This document shows, in pieces, positions 8,006 through 15,385 of a stretch of 15,788 nucleotides of DNA (positions are counted from its first letter, which is position 1; each line of letters opens with the position of its first letter). The notes under the pieces were generated by a model. That model had not been told where the DNA came from, ran no database searches, and saw only the letters and a list, made by a program, of their open reading frames with translations. A program made the translations under genes and the position numbers. The DNA is taken from positions 1-15,788 of the forward strand of contig DOAQ01000041.1 of assembly GCA_003506435.1 (NCBI GenBank), read 5' to 3'. Source of the DNA: Prolixibacteraceae bacterium (GTDB lineage: Bacteria > Bacteroidota > Bacteroidia > Bacteroidales > Prolixibacteraceae).

Positions 8006-8114
8006 GGTGCGGAAGTTTTTAACTTCCGGTTTCGATGCGGGGCTTGGGCTTTCCGTTCCGGGGTTCATCTGTTCTGCTCACGCCATTTAATTGTGGCTAA
8101 AAGCCGCAACACCC
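8005..8114. repeat. Two-hairpin non-coding element with complementary ends (REP/BIME-like candidate)
   Basis: Two compact hairpins frame about 60 bases. CGGAAGTT-TTT-AACTTCCG (8010-8028) has a perfect 8-bp stem, and TTGTGGCT-AAA-AGCCGCAA (8091-8109) has an 8-bp stem with one G-T pair. Just outside them, GGGTG (8005-8009) is complementary to CACCC at the far end. The first hairpin starts at the protease stop codon but has no following T-run, so it is a poor intrinsic terminator. The shape recalls paired REP elements, but repetition in the genome cannot be seen from one copy. Confidence 0.45.
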
Positions 8115-8124
8115 GAAAATAAGC

Positions 8125-8155
8125 TGTGAGTAATTTCTTAGATTTATTAGCTTTG
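8125..8155 (+). promoter_or_regulatory. Promoter of the ABC import operon, very close to the start codon
   Basis: TGTG (8125-8128) is followed after 19 bases by a perfect -7 box TAGCTTTG (8148-8155), which ends only four bases before the ATG at 8160. Transcription would start at or within a few bases of that ATG, implying a leaderless or nearly leaderless mRNA. No cobalamin riboswitch or iron-box-like palindrome was recognised upstream. Confidence 0.5.
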
Positions 8156-8159
8156 TGGC

Positions 8160-9284
8160 ATGAAGCTGAAATACATTTTTATAGCTTTTTTATTCTTTTC
8201 CTGCGTGGGCAAAAAGGTTCATGAAAAGCACGTTACATCCAATCAGTTTGCCAAAGGTTTTCATATTGAAAAAAATGGTAAAATCAGCCGTGTCGATGTT
8301 TTTAATCCATGGGAAAACGCCAGCGGCTTCCGGTATTCGTATTGGCTGGTGCCCAAAAACATGAATATTCCTGACTCACTGGCAGCAGAACGTATTATCC
8401 GCACCCCGGCAGAACGGGTCATCTGCCTTTCGACAACACATATCGGTTTTTTGCAAAAATTAGGACTGGAAGACCGGATTGTAGGCGTATCGGGTAAGCA
8501 ATATATTTCCAACGAAAAAATACGGGCCAATATCGAAGCGGGGAAAGTTCATGATGTGGGGTACGATCAGAACCTGAACTACGAGCTGATTTTGAATTTG
8601 AAACCTGATCTGGTGATGGCTTACGGGGTTGATTCTGAAATTGCTTCGTATCTTTCAAAATTGAAAGACCTCAATATCCCCGTGGTTATCAATGCCGAAT
8701 ATTTGGAGGAAACCCCGCTGGGTCGCGCTGAATGGCTGAACTTTGTGGCCGCATTTTTCAACCGGGAAGAAGACGCTGAACGCATTTTTTCTGAAACGGT
8801 TGGAACCTATCAGCAATTGAAGCAGAAAGCTCTGACTGCGACTGAAAGACCGGTTGTGATTACCGGCATACCATACAAGGAAAACTGGTGGGTTCCGGGT
8901 GGAAAATCGTACATGGCAAATCTGATTGCCGATGCCGGGGGCCATTATTTGTGGGGAGAAAATGACCAGCGCGAAAGTTATGTCCTTTCGCCCGAAAATG
9001 TGATTTCGCAATCGGTGGCTGCCGATATCTGGATCAATTGCGGATACTCGGAAAGCCTGAAAAGCATAACTGATCTTGATGAACGCTTTAAAATAATCAA
9101 ACCGTTGCGCGAAAAAATGGTTTTCAACGATAACAAACGCCTGCAATCCAACGGTGGAAACGATGTGTGGGAAACCGGCGTTGCCAATCCTGAAGTCATT
9201 TTAAAAGATTTAATCCAGGTTTTTCATCCCGGGATTTTGAAAGAAGCATCTTCTCTCTACTATTATCAAAAATTACCCGAATGA
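8160..9284 (+). CDS. Lipoprotein substrate-binding protein of a BtuF/FecB-type ABC importer
   Basis: This 374-residue periplasmic-binding protein belongs to the Peripla_BP_2 (FepB/BtuF) family. The N-terminus is a lipoprotein signal with the cysteine at C15 (FFSC), so it is membrane-anchored. The core shows the family's first-lobe signature near 75-105 (AERVICLSTTHIGFLQKLGLEDRIVGVSG) and two lobes joined by a long helix around 190-225, as expected for class III binding proteins. The ligand is an iron chelate, haem or cobalamin; nothing in the sequence decides among them, and no TonB receptor is present. Its TGA stop overlaps the permease ATG by four bases (ATGA), so translation is coupled. 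The first ATG is the right start because the signal peptide begins there. Confidence 0.92.
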   Translation: MKLKYIFIAFLFFSCVGKKVHEKHVTSNQFAKGFHIEKNGKISRVDVFNPWENASGFRYSYWLVPKNMNIPDSLAAERIIRTPAERVICLSTTHIGFLQKLGLEDRIVGVSGKQYISNEKIRANIEAGKVHDVGYDQNLNYELILNLKPDLVMAYGVDSEIASYLSKLKDLNIPVVINAEYLEETPLGRAEWLNFVAAFFNREEDAERIFSETVGTYQQLKQKALTATERPVVITGIPYKENWWVPGGKSYMANLIADAGGHYLWGENDQRESYVLSPENVISQSVAADIWINCGYSESLKSITDLDERFKIIKPLREKMVFNDNKRLQSNGGNDVWETGVANPEVILKDLIQVFHPGILKEASSLYYYQKLPE

Positions 9285-10321
9285 ACGCTCCCCTGAAACT
9301 GAAGAATACAAGTCTCTTCCTGCTCCTTTTTCTGGTTGCGGTAGTCTTTTTTGTACTCGATGTTTTCGTGGGTTCACTGTCCATTCCGTTTAAGCAGGTA
9401 TTCTCTGTTTTGCTCGGCATTTCCGATGCTTCTGAAGAAATAAAAACTATTGTGCTTGATTTTCGCCTTCCCAAAGCACTGACAGCGGTGACCGCAGGAA
9501 TTGCCTTGTCGGTAAGTGGGTTGCAGATGCAGACCATTTTCCGGAATCCGCTGGCAGGCCCGGATGTATTGGGGATCAGCGCGGGAGCAAGCCTCGGCGT
9601 CGCCATTCTGGTGCTGGGCTTTTCTTCGGTGCTCGGCGTCGATATGTTTTCTGTTGGAGGTTCGTGGGCTTTGGTTATCATGGCCTGGTTGGGTAGCGGA
9701 ATGGTCATGTTTCTTATTCTGGCGGTTTCCATCCGGATAAAAGATATTCTGACCATACTGATCCTGGGTATTTTATTTGCCAGCGCTGCTTCTGCCATTG
9801 TCAGTATTATGCAGTATTTCAGCAACGAATCGATGTTGAAGTCGTTTATTATCTGGACGATGGGGAGTCTGGGTAGTGTCACGCATTCACAATTGAATGT
9901 GTTGATCCCCTCGGTGTTGGTGGGACTGGTCATCGCTTTTTTCAGCGCCAAATCGCTGGACGTGATGCTCCTTGGCGAGCAATATGCAAAAAGCATGGGT
10001 TTGCAGGTGAAAACAGTCCGTATTATGGTATTTTTTAGCACCAGTATTCTGGCCGGGAGTATCACCGCATTTTGCGGGCCAATTGGCTTTATTGGCATCG
10101 CGGTGCCACATATCGCGCGTTTGCTTTTTAAAACAGCGAGCCACCGTGTTCTGGTTCCTGCCAGTGTTTTGCTGGGTGCAATTGTGATGCTGTTCAGCGA
10201 TATTGTTGCGCAAATGCCAGGGTTTGAAAGTACGCTGCCCATCAATTCGGTAACTGCCCTTGTGGGGATTCCCTTCGTTATCTGGATCATCATGAAAAAC
10301 CGGAAATTTACTTCTGTATGA
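9281..10321 (+). CDS. FecCD/BtuC-type ABC transporter permease
   Basis: This 346-residue inner-membrane protein has about ten hydrophobic segments, typical in length and pattern of the FecCD family that moves iron chelates, haem or cobalamin across the inner membrane as a dimer. Recognisable family segments are RLPKALTAVTAGIALSVSG (about 66-84), NPLAGPDVLGISAGASLG (about 89-106) and GPIGFIGIAVPHIARLL (about 266-282), the last carrying the coupling region to the ATPase. It overlaps the binding-protein gene by four bases and the ATPase gene by four bases, so all three are made from one transcript. The large reverse-strand open frame across this gene is an antisense shadow. Confidence 0.95.
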   Translation: MNAPLKLKNTSLFLLLFLVAVVFFVLDVFVGSLSIPFKQVFSVLLGISDASEEIKTIVLDFRLPKALTAVTAGIALSVSGLQMQTIFRNPLAGPDVLGISAGASLGVAILVLGFSSVLGVDMFSVGGSWALVIMAWLGSGMVMFLILAVSIRIKDILTILILGILFASAASAIVSIMQYFSNESMLKSFIIWTMGSLGSVTHSQLNVLIPSVLVGLVIAFFSAKSLDVMLLGEQYAKSMGLQVKTVRIMVFFSTSILAGSITAFCGPIGFIGIAVPHIARLLFKTASHRVLVPASVLLGAIVMLFSDIVAQMPGFESTLPINSVTALVGIPFVIWIIMKNRKFTSV

Positions 10322-11328
10322 TTGAAACGGCGGCAATACATATCAAAATAACCGATCTTGCCATTGGGTACAGACAAGGGGAAAAACTGAAAGAGATAAA
10401 GAATTCGCTGAATCTTTCGGCAATTCCGGGAGAATTGGTCGCCCTGATCGGTAGCAACGGGATTGGGAAAAGCACCCTGCTTCGTTCGCTTTGTGGTTTT
10501 CAGGAAATACTGAAAGGTAAAATATGTTTCAACGATCAACCTTTGAATTATTATAAACACCGCGATCTGGCTAAAATCATGAGTTATGTTTCTACGGAAG
10601 TGGTGCGCGTGCAAAACCTGCGTGTACGGGATTTGCTTGCACTGGCTCGTTTTCCGTATACCAATTTCATGGGAACTCTCACGGATGCTGATTTGCTGGC
10701 GGTCGACAAAGCGATCGACCTGGTCGGGCTTCGGGGCTATGAAAACCGGGTAATTGACGAATTGAGCGATGGTGAACGCCAGCGGGCGATGATTGCCCGT
10801 TCACTGGTGCAGGATACGCCTGTAATCATTCTCGATGAACCCACTGCATTTCTTGATATTCGCAACAAATACGAAATCATTCATCTGCTGCATAATTTTG
10901 CCCGGAACGAAAATAAAACCATTGTTTTTTCTACCCATGATCTGAATATTGCGACTTCTGAAGTTGATAAGATATGGCTGATGCTCGAAAACGAAGTGCT
11001 GGAAGGAGCTCCTGAGGACCTGATTTTGCAGGGTCATTACAATAAGGTTTTTGCCAGTGAAAACATACTGTTCGATGAATATAGCGGCGATTTCAGGTTG
11101 AAAAAAACATTTCAGGGTTCATTTTCTGTAGATGGCCCTGACCTTGCCAAACGATGGACGATCCATGCTTTGGCTCGCGCCGGGTTTATTTATGTGAACG
11201 AGGCTGAAAATGCTGAGATACAGGTGTCGGTGAGTGAATTGCAGGAATGGAAACTAAAAAACAGGGGAAGTGACCCTTTGAACTACAAATCGGTTTATGA
11301 ATTGGTTCGTCACCTGATGAACCGATAA
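10318..11328 (+). CDS. ABC transporter ATP-binding protein with extra C-terminal domain
   Basis: This 336-residue cytoplasmic ATPase powers the importer. It has Walker A GSNGIGKST (45-53), a signature LSDGERQ (149-155) in place of LSGGQ, Walker B VIILDE (169-174) and the switch histidine H207 (STHD). At the usual Q-loop position the sequence is YVSTE (90-94) rather than a YVPQ-like motif; I recall this T-E variant from related Bacteroidota ATPases. Standard FecE/BtuD proteins end near 255 residues; here about 80 residues follow, with strand-like segments (FIYVNEAENAEIQVSV) and a final helix (VYELVRHLMNR). The extension suggests a regulatory or dimerising domain, by inference. Start is the ATG inside ATGA. 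Confidence 0.94.
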   Translation: MIETAAIHIKITDLAIGYRQGEKLKEIKNSLNLSAIPGELVALIGSNGIGKSTLLRSLCGFQEILKGKICFNDQPLNYYKHRDLAKIMSYVSTEVVRVQNLRVRDLLALARFPYTNFMGTLTDADLLAVDKAIDLVGLRGYENRVIDELSDGERQRAMIARSLVQDTPVIILDEPTAFLDIRNKYEIIHLLHNFARNENKTIVFSTHDLNIATSEVDKIWLMLENEVLEGAPEDLILQGHYNKVFASENILFDEYSGDFRLKKTFQGSFSVDGPDLAKRWTIHALARAGFIYVNEAENAEIQVSVSELQEWKLKNRGSDPLNYKSVYELVRHLMNR

Positions 11329-11341
11329 AAATGAAGAAATA

Positions 11342-12094
11342 ATGGAATGGTATATTGTGCTGGCGTTGATCGGAGTTGGGCTTGTTTCCGGGTTTATGAA
11401 TATAGTTGCAGGCGGAGGTTCCCTTCTGACCCTGCCAATGCTCATGTTTTTGGGCCTGCCGGCCAATGTGGCCAATGGAACCAACCGCATTGCCATATTA
11501 TTTAATAGTATTGTCGGGGTAAATGTTTTCAGGAGAAATAAAGTTCTGGATATAAAAACCGATTACCGGCTGACTATTCCTGCTATTGTTGGATCTATCC
11601 TGGGGGCAGTGTTTGCTGTTGAGATTAATGAAGACATCCTGCAAAAAATAATTGCCGTTCTGATGGTTTTTATGCTTTTGCTGGTTATTCTGAAACCTGA
11701 AGCCTGGGTGAAAGGAAAAGTTGGACAGGTGGTTGCCAAACCATCGGTTTTGCAATATTTTATTTTCTTCCTGATTGGTTTCTACGGTGGGTTTATTCAG
11801 ATAGGAGTTGGTTTTATCCTGATTGTCGGGCTTGTATTCGGTTGCGGTTACGATTTAGTAAAAACCAATGCAGTAAAAGTTTTTATTATCCTGTTTTACA
11901 CTGCTTTTGCCCTTGTTATATTTATATGGAACAAACAGGTTGATTTTGCCAGCGGGTTGATCCTTGCCTCCGGAAATATGATGGGAGCCTGGCTGGGGGC
12001 AAAGTTTACTATAAAAGGTGGTTCCGAATATGTTCGTTATGTATTGATTATTGCCCTGGTTGTGATGACTGCCAAATTGTTTGAACTATTCTGA
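11342..12094 (+). CDS. TSUP family permease (TauE/SafE-like)
   Basis: This 250-residue integral membrane protein has about eight hydrophobic segments arranged as two related halves. Each half carries the TSUP motif: GFMNIVAGGGSLLTLPML (about 17-34) with NVANGTNRIA, and GFYGGFIQIGVGFILI (about 146-161) with DLVKTNAVKVF. Family members export or move sulfite, sulfoacetate, taurine-derived sulfur compounds, or remain unassigned. It begins 13 bases after the ATPase and is probably on the same transcript. A link between a TSUP permease and an iron/cobalamin importer is suggestive (for example sulfur or thiol export coupled to metal handling) but unproven. Confidence 0.9.
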   Translation: MEWYIVLALIGVGLVSGFMNIVAGGGSLLTLPMLMFLGLPANVANGTNRIAILFNSIVGVNVFRRNKVLDIKTDYRLTIPAIVGSILGAVFAVEINEDILQKIIAVLMVFMLLLVILKPEAWVKGKVGQVVAKPSVLQYFIFFLIGFYGGFIQIGVGFILIVGLVFGCGYDLVKTNAVKVFIILFYTAFALVIFIWNKQVDFASGLILASGNMMGAWLGAKFTIKGGSEYVRYVLIIALVVMTAKLFELF

Positions 12095-12134
12095 TCAAAA
12101 AAAATGGATTGCTTTATCTGAACAGTTTCGTGAA

Positions 12135-12173
12135 TTTACTGATCGAATAACTCAGGAGCATCCGATCAGTAAA
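12135..12173. terminator. Perfect 11-bp inverted repeat between convergent genes
   Basis: TTTACTGATCG (12135-12145) and CGATCAGTAAA (12163-12173) are exact complements separated by 17 bases. They lie between the ends of the plus-strand TSUP gene and the minus-strand beta-lactamase-fold gene. There is no T-run directly after either arm, so it may be a transcript-end hairpin, a processing site or a protein-binding palindrome rather than a classical terminator. Confidence 0.45.
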
Positions 12174-12182
12174 CTTAAAGAT

Positions 12183-13337
12183 TTATTTTTCAGGTTGTTT
12201 AGGCTGTTCTTTTTGGGGCTGTGGTTCCAAAAGCTCAATAAACTTGCTGGCTATTTTAAATACAGGGAGGCCTTCTTCTTCCTGCCCCTGATTACAGGCT
12301 GCTGCAACAACCAAATCCAGTTTTGGATAGGCAATAACCGCTGCGCTACCTCCTTTGGTCGATCCGGAAGACATATACAATTCACGTCCCTGGTTGTCTT
12401 GTCCAATATATAAGCCGAGCCCCGAATTTAATTGTCCCCCGTTGGTAAGAGTCATTGGACTGATGATATTTTTCACAGTTTCTTCTTTCAAAACAGTCGG
12501 GTGAAGGAATTCGTTCATTAATGTGGCGATGTCAACGGCAGATGACAAAAGACCGACAGATGCGGCACGGTGACGGTTATCCTGTGTGGTTGACCTGATG
12601 GTCCTTGCGATCAGATTGCGATCGTAGCATTGACTACGGTTTTCAATAACTGCAATCGGATTATCAGCTTCAGTCGTCTCCAGCTTGAGCGTATCGGTGA
12701 GTTTTTCCTTGAGTATTTTGTGAAACAGACTTTCTGTTTTCCGTTCGATGGCGGCGCCAATCAGGTCGTAACCATAATCTGTTTCGTAATAAAACTGACC
12801 CGGTTGGAACAGAAGAGAGTCTTCAATAAAAACAGAAATACCTTTCCGCATCGTTTGGTACCCTTGATTCGTGGTTTCATTGAACGTAGGTGTGCGGATT
12901 CCTGATGAGTGAGAAGCCAGATGGTACAAACTGACAGAGTCTTTATCTTCCGGAAGTTCCGGATAATATTGCCGGAGCGGGGTTTTCAGGTCCAATTCCC
13001 CGTTTTCGACCATCCGGGCAAGCAGCACCCCGGTGAAAAGTTTTGAAACTCCTCCGATCCTGAATTTTGTATTGGGCCGAACAGGTACATTCAGTTCTTT
13101 ACTTGCATATCCCAATCCTTCAGACCAAACTAACTCGTTGTTGAGATAAACCGCAACCGACAGTCCCGGAATGTCACTTGTAAACATTTGAAATCCAATA
13201 TCCTTCCGGGTCTCCAGTATGATCTTCTTGTATTTTGACGACCGGATAATTTTGTATTTATCAGATGGCTGCTTTTCGCATGAAATACTCATCCATAAAA
13301 GGGAGAATGATAAAACTATCAATAAATACTTTTTCAT
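12183..13337 (-). CDS. Lipoprotein with serine beta-lactamase fold but replaced catalytic residues
   Basis: This 384-residue class C beta-lactamase / LACTB / esterase-like protein has a lipoprotein signal with C20 (SISC). The fold is clear: GLSVAVYLNNELVWSEG (about 58-74), NTKFRIGGVSKLFTG (about 89-103), LASHSSGI (about 140-147), PGQFYYETDYGYDLIG (about 179-194). The catalytic positions differ from active members. The SxxK serine is Gly96 (GVSK; Lys99 is kept), the YxN motif reads E185-T186-D187, and KTG/HTG reads S323-S324-G325. I infer a pseudoenzyme or binding protein on the membrane surface. A TTG at 13346 opens the frame earlier, but ATG 13337 fits the signal peptide. It lies 155 bases downstream of the nucleoside hydrolase on the same strand. 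Confidence 0.85.
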   Translation of the reverse strand: MKKYLLIVLSFSLLWMSISCEKQPSDKYKIIRSSKYKKIILETRKDIGFQMFTSDIPGLSVAVYLNNELVWSEGLGYASKELNVPVRPNTKFRIGGVSKLFTGVLLARMVENGELDLKTPLRQYYPELPEDKDSVSLYHLASHSSGIRTPTFNETTNQGYQTMRKGISVFIEDSLLFQPGQFYYETDYGYDLIGAAIERKTESLFHKILKEKLTDTLKLETTEADNPIAVIENRSQCYDRNLIARTIRSTTQDNRHRAASVGLLSSAVDIATLMNEFLHPTVLKEETVKNIISPMTLTNGGQLNSGLGLYIGQDNQGRELYMSSGSTKGGSAAVIAYPKLDLVVAAACNQGQEEEGLPVFKIASKFIELLEPQPQKEQPKQPEK

Positions 13338-13343
13338 TTTCTT

Positions 13344-13351
13344 CAAAATTA
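13344..13351 (-). promoter_or_regulatory. TAnnTTTG -7 box next to the start of the beta-lactamase-fold gene
   Basis: On the minus strand TAATTTTG matches the -7 consensus exactly and ends six bases before the ATG at 13337, which would give a leader of almost zero length. No clear TTTG lies 19-21 bases further upstream. The gene could also be read through from the nucleoside hydrolase; the 155-base spacer holds no evident terminator. Confidence 0.35.
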
Positions 13352-13492
13352 TAAGGTTAAAAATTCAGCCACCGAAAATAATAGATTTTTGATTTTTCAG
13401 GAAAAAATTTGCTGAAAAATGTCCCTGGGTCGCTGCAAATCTGTTACTAAATTATTTTGTGAATATTCCTGGCAAAATGTTGGACAATCTTT

Positions 13493-14476
13493 TTATTTTT
13501 TCTTTGGTTCGTACATCATGAGCTCGTCAATCACATCTTCAATCCTCTGGTAAGGATATTTGTGTACCAAAAAATAATGCTGAGCATTTTTATCCGGATC
13601 CCATTTGTTACTGCCTTTTTCATGAATAACGATTTTGCCCGGACCTGCTATATAAAAATATTTTTCCGGGTTTCGAACAGCGCAAAGCACTGCCGTTTGA
13701 TCCCACGATTTTCGTTTTTCCACTTTTTTGTCTTCGTACGTGTCGAGATTGTACTTATACGCCCAACGAACCGGGCTATTGGCTGATCCGTTGTCGGCGA
13801 CTTTTCGGCCAGTAAGGATCATATTGCCAATTTCGAAACCGCTGAAAAGAATGGTAGTTGGCCAGTTTTCGAGTGTATAAACCGAAGCTTGGGGATCTCG
13901 GTCAAGGTTGAATTCGCTTCCCTGAGGAAATTTTCCTGCCATAGCAACCAGATTTTTGACTTTCTTTTTTACCAGTTCCATTCCTGAAAGAGGAGAATAC
14001 CGGTCGGCTCCCGATTTCAGAAGATCGGCAAGGTTGCTCAGAAACCCGACGGTGACAATAGTTACACTTTGATCGGCCTGTGAATCCAGTACTTTGCGGT
14101 AAACATCAACAGCCGACGGGTAATCGTCATTGGTTTTGTGAGCGGGTAGAAATTTTGCAACAATAGAATCGTTCCAATGATTTTTATTCGAAAAATCAGG
14201 AGCATTTTCTTTTGCAACTCCAATAGGAATATTCGGTTTCCGAAAATAGCTGTTAAAAGCTTCAATAGTTGGAGCAATAGTCGGGTAGCGGTCGCTTGCA
14301 CAGGTAGCCAGTATTTCGCATTCATTGTTGGCAGCCAAAGCATGCAATACGGTAATTGCCCCAACATCATCATAATCGGGTCCCATGTCGGTATCGAAAA
14401 TAATTTTTACAGGTTGGGACGGATATGCCCATTGAGTGAAAAATGTCAAGATGCAGATTATCAGTAGGTTTTTCAT
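13493..14476 (-). CDS. Exported inosine-uridine-preferring nucleoside hydrolase family protein
   Basis: This 327-residue protein starts at the ATG at 14476, where a signal peptide (about 1-20) begins; the open frame extends to 14533 but adds polar residues before the signal. The metal-binding motif of nucleoside hydrolases, DTDxGxDxDD, is intact at 28-37 (D28, D30, D34, D36, D37). The C-terminal metal aspartate is probably D259 in SWDQTA. These enzymes bind calcium in the active site and split the N-glycosidic bond of ribonucleosides to base plus ribose; an exported form would act in the periplasm. Exported members in Bacteroidota are often of unproven substrate, so a different N- or O-glycoside is possible. 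It is transcribed away from the sigma factor gene. Confidence 0.9.
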   Translation of the reverse strand: MKNLLIICILTFFTQWAYPSQPVKIIFDTDMGPDYDDVGAITVLHALAANNECEILATCASDRYPTIAPTIEAFNSYFRKPNIPIGVAKENAPDFSNKNHWNDSIVAKFLPAHKTNDDYPSAVDVYRKVLDSQADQSVTIVTVGFLSNLADLLKSGADRYSPLSGMELVKKKVKNLVAMAGKFPQGSEFNLDRDPQASVYTLENWPTTILFSGFEIGNMILTGRKVADNGSANSPVRWAYKYNLDTYEDKKVEKRKSWDQTAVLCAVRNPEKYFYIAGPGKIVIHEKGSNKWDPDKNAQHYFLVHKYPYQRIEDVIDELMMYEPKKK

Positions 14477-14520
14477 TGTGTTATATTTGTCACGATAAGT
14501 TGAATTTTTCTGAAACCTTC

Positions 14521-14528
14521 CAAAAATA
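14521..14528 (-). promoter_or_regulatory. Perfect TAnnTTTG -7 box for the nucleoside hydrolase
   Basis: On the minus strand the sequence is TATTTTTG, 44 bases before the ATG at 14476. A -33 TTTG was not found at the standard distance. It shares the divergent spacer with the sigma factor promoter. Confidence 0.45.
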
Positions 14529-14617
14529 AGCAATTATATGCCCTGGACGGAATATGCGGAGAAATATTTATCATCGCATTAGGGTAATATTTGTATGTTG
14601 ATAATGGACCATGTTGT

Positions 14618-14648
14618 TTTGTCCGTTTCGATTTTTGTCACATCTTTG
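14618..14648 (+). promoter_or_regulatory. Candidate promoter of the ECF sigma factor gene
   Basis: TTTG (14618-14621) is followed after 19 bases by CATCTTTG (14641-14648), seven of eight matches to TAnnTTTG. Transcription would start near 14654. This would place the longer open frame starting at 14595 upstream of the transcript start and supports the GTG at 14673 as the true start. Confidence 0.45.
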
Positions 14649-14672
14649 CTTGACGATAAATTCGTAAGGGGG

Positions 14673-15269
14673 GTGAACAAAACTGTAAAAGATCAGATTA
14701 TTTGGGATAGTTTCAGAAAAGGTAACAAAGATGCGCTTGAAATTATTTATGAGGAAAACTATTCTTCACTCTTTCATTATGGATTAAAGTTTACATCCGA
14801 TGAAGACATTGTGAAAGATCTTATTCATGAACTTTTTATTGATTTGATTGATTCGGGGGAAAAACTTTCTGCTACCGACAACATCCGGTTTTATCTTCTG
14901 AAAGTCATGCGGAATAAATTGTTGAAGCAGCTTGCCGCAAATTTAAAGTTGAAAAAGGAAGGAGTCGAAATGTCCGGGTTTACGCTGGTCGAGTCGATTG
15001 AAAATCAGTTGATAAAAAAGGAGATGGAAGAAAATGCCCGGACGCAGATTATCGCTTCGGTTAGTAAACTATCGAAAAAGCAGCAGGAAATAATCTATCT
15101 CAGGTTTTACAACGATATGTCGTATCAGAAGATTGCAGAACTGTTCGAGGTGAAAATTCAAACGGTGCGAAACTTGATGAGCCGGGCAATCCAGTCATTG
15201 AAGGACGATCTCGAAAAAAATAAGATCGATAAACAAATCATTCTTTTCATATTGAACATGAGGGTTTGA
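14673..15269 (+). CDS. ECF (FecI-like) RNA polymerase sigma factor
   Basis: This is a 199-codon gene (198 residues) starting at GTG. Region 2 (about 10-80) includes ALEIIYEENYSSLFHYGLKF and the core-binding DIVKDLIHELFIDLI; region 4 (about 125-180) carries LSKKQQEIIYLRFYNDMSYQKIAELF and the recognition helix VKIQTVRNLMSRAIQSL. The length fits the Bacteroidota ECF group. The open frame reaches an ATG at 14595, but the 26 extra residues are hydrophobic and unlike sigma N-termini, the GTG has a G-rich AAGGGG-like stretch directly before it, and the candidate promoter lies inside the extension. In this phylum such genes are usually followed by a FecR anti-sigma factor and a SusC/D pair; here repeats and an IS110 element follow, so its targets are unknown. 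Confidence 0.88.
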   Translation: MNKTVKDQIIWDSFRKGNKDALEIIYEENYSSLFHYGLKFTSDEDIVKDLIHELFIDLIDSGEKLSATDNIRFYLLKVMRNKLLKQLAANLKLKKEGVEMSGFTLVESIENQLIKKEMEENARTQIIASVSKLSKKQQEIIYLRFYNDMSYQKIAELFEVKIQTVRNLMSRAIQSLKDDLEKNKIDKQIILFILNMRV

Positions 15270-15310
15270 AATCCCAAATTCCATGCTTCGGCAAGCTCAG
15301 CAGTCAGAAT

Positions 15311-15341
15311 TATCCAGTATCGGGTTACAGTATCCGGTATC
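15311..15341. repeat. Short direct repeat with 20-base period
   Basis: TATCCAGTATC (15311-15321) and TATCCGGTATC (15331-15341) differ at one base and are spaced exactly 20 bases apart. Just before them, CTTCGGCAAGCTCAGC (about 15284-15299) resembles a sequence I know as a common dispersed intergenic repeat. The stretch 15270-15385 has no convincing gene. Confidence 0.4.
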
Positions 15342-15385
15342 ACGAATTACTAAGCCAATGCTTCTTGTTTTTCACCAGTCCGGTT

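Noticed and set aside
8006..8159. Cobalamin riboswitch before the importer operon
   Set aside because: No B12-box-like GCCACTG motif was seen, and the promoter at 8125-8155 lies downstream of the space a riboswitch would need.
9196..10614. 472-residue open frame on the minus strand
   Set aside because: It is antisense to the permease and the ends of both neighbours, is rich in Thr/Ser/Ile/Arg as expected for the reverse of membrane-protein codons, and shows no family motif.
12081..12413. 110-residue plus-strand open frame between the TSUP and beta-lactamase-fold genes
   Set aside because: It opens with TTG inside the TSUP gene, runs mostly antisense to the lipoprotein gene, and contains the 11-bp palindrome; no motif.
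13493..14533. Longer start for the nucleoside hydrolase at 14533
   Set aside because: The extra 19 residues are polar and charged before a clear signal peptide, and a perfect -7 box (14521-14528) lies within that extension.
14595..14672. N-terminal extension of the sigma factor from ATG 14595
   Set aside because: The residues are hydrophobic and unlike sigma factors, the candidate promoter lies inside the extension, and a GTG with a G-rich upstream stretch gives the normal family start.
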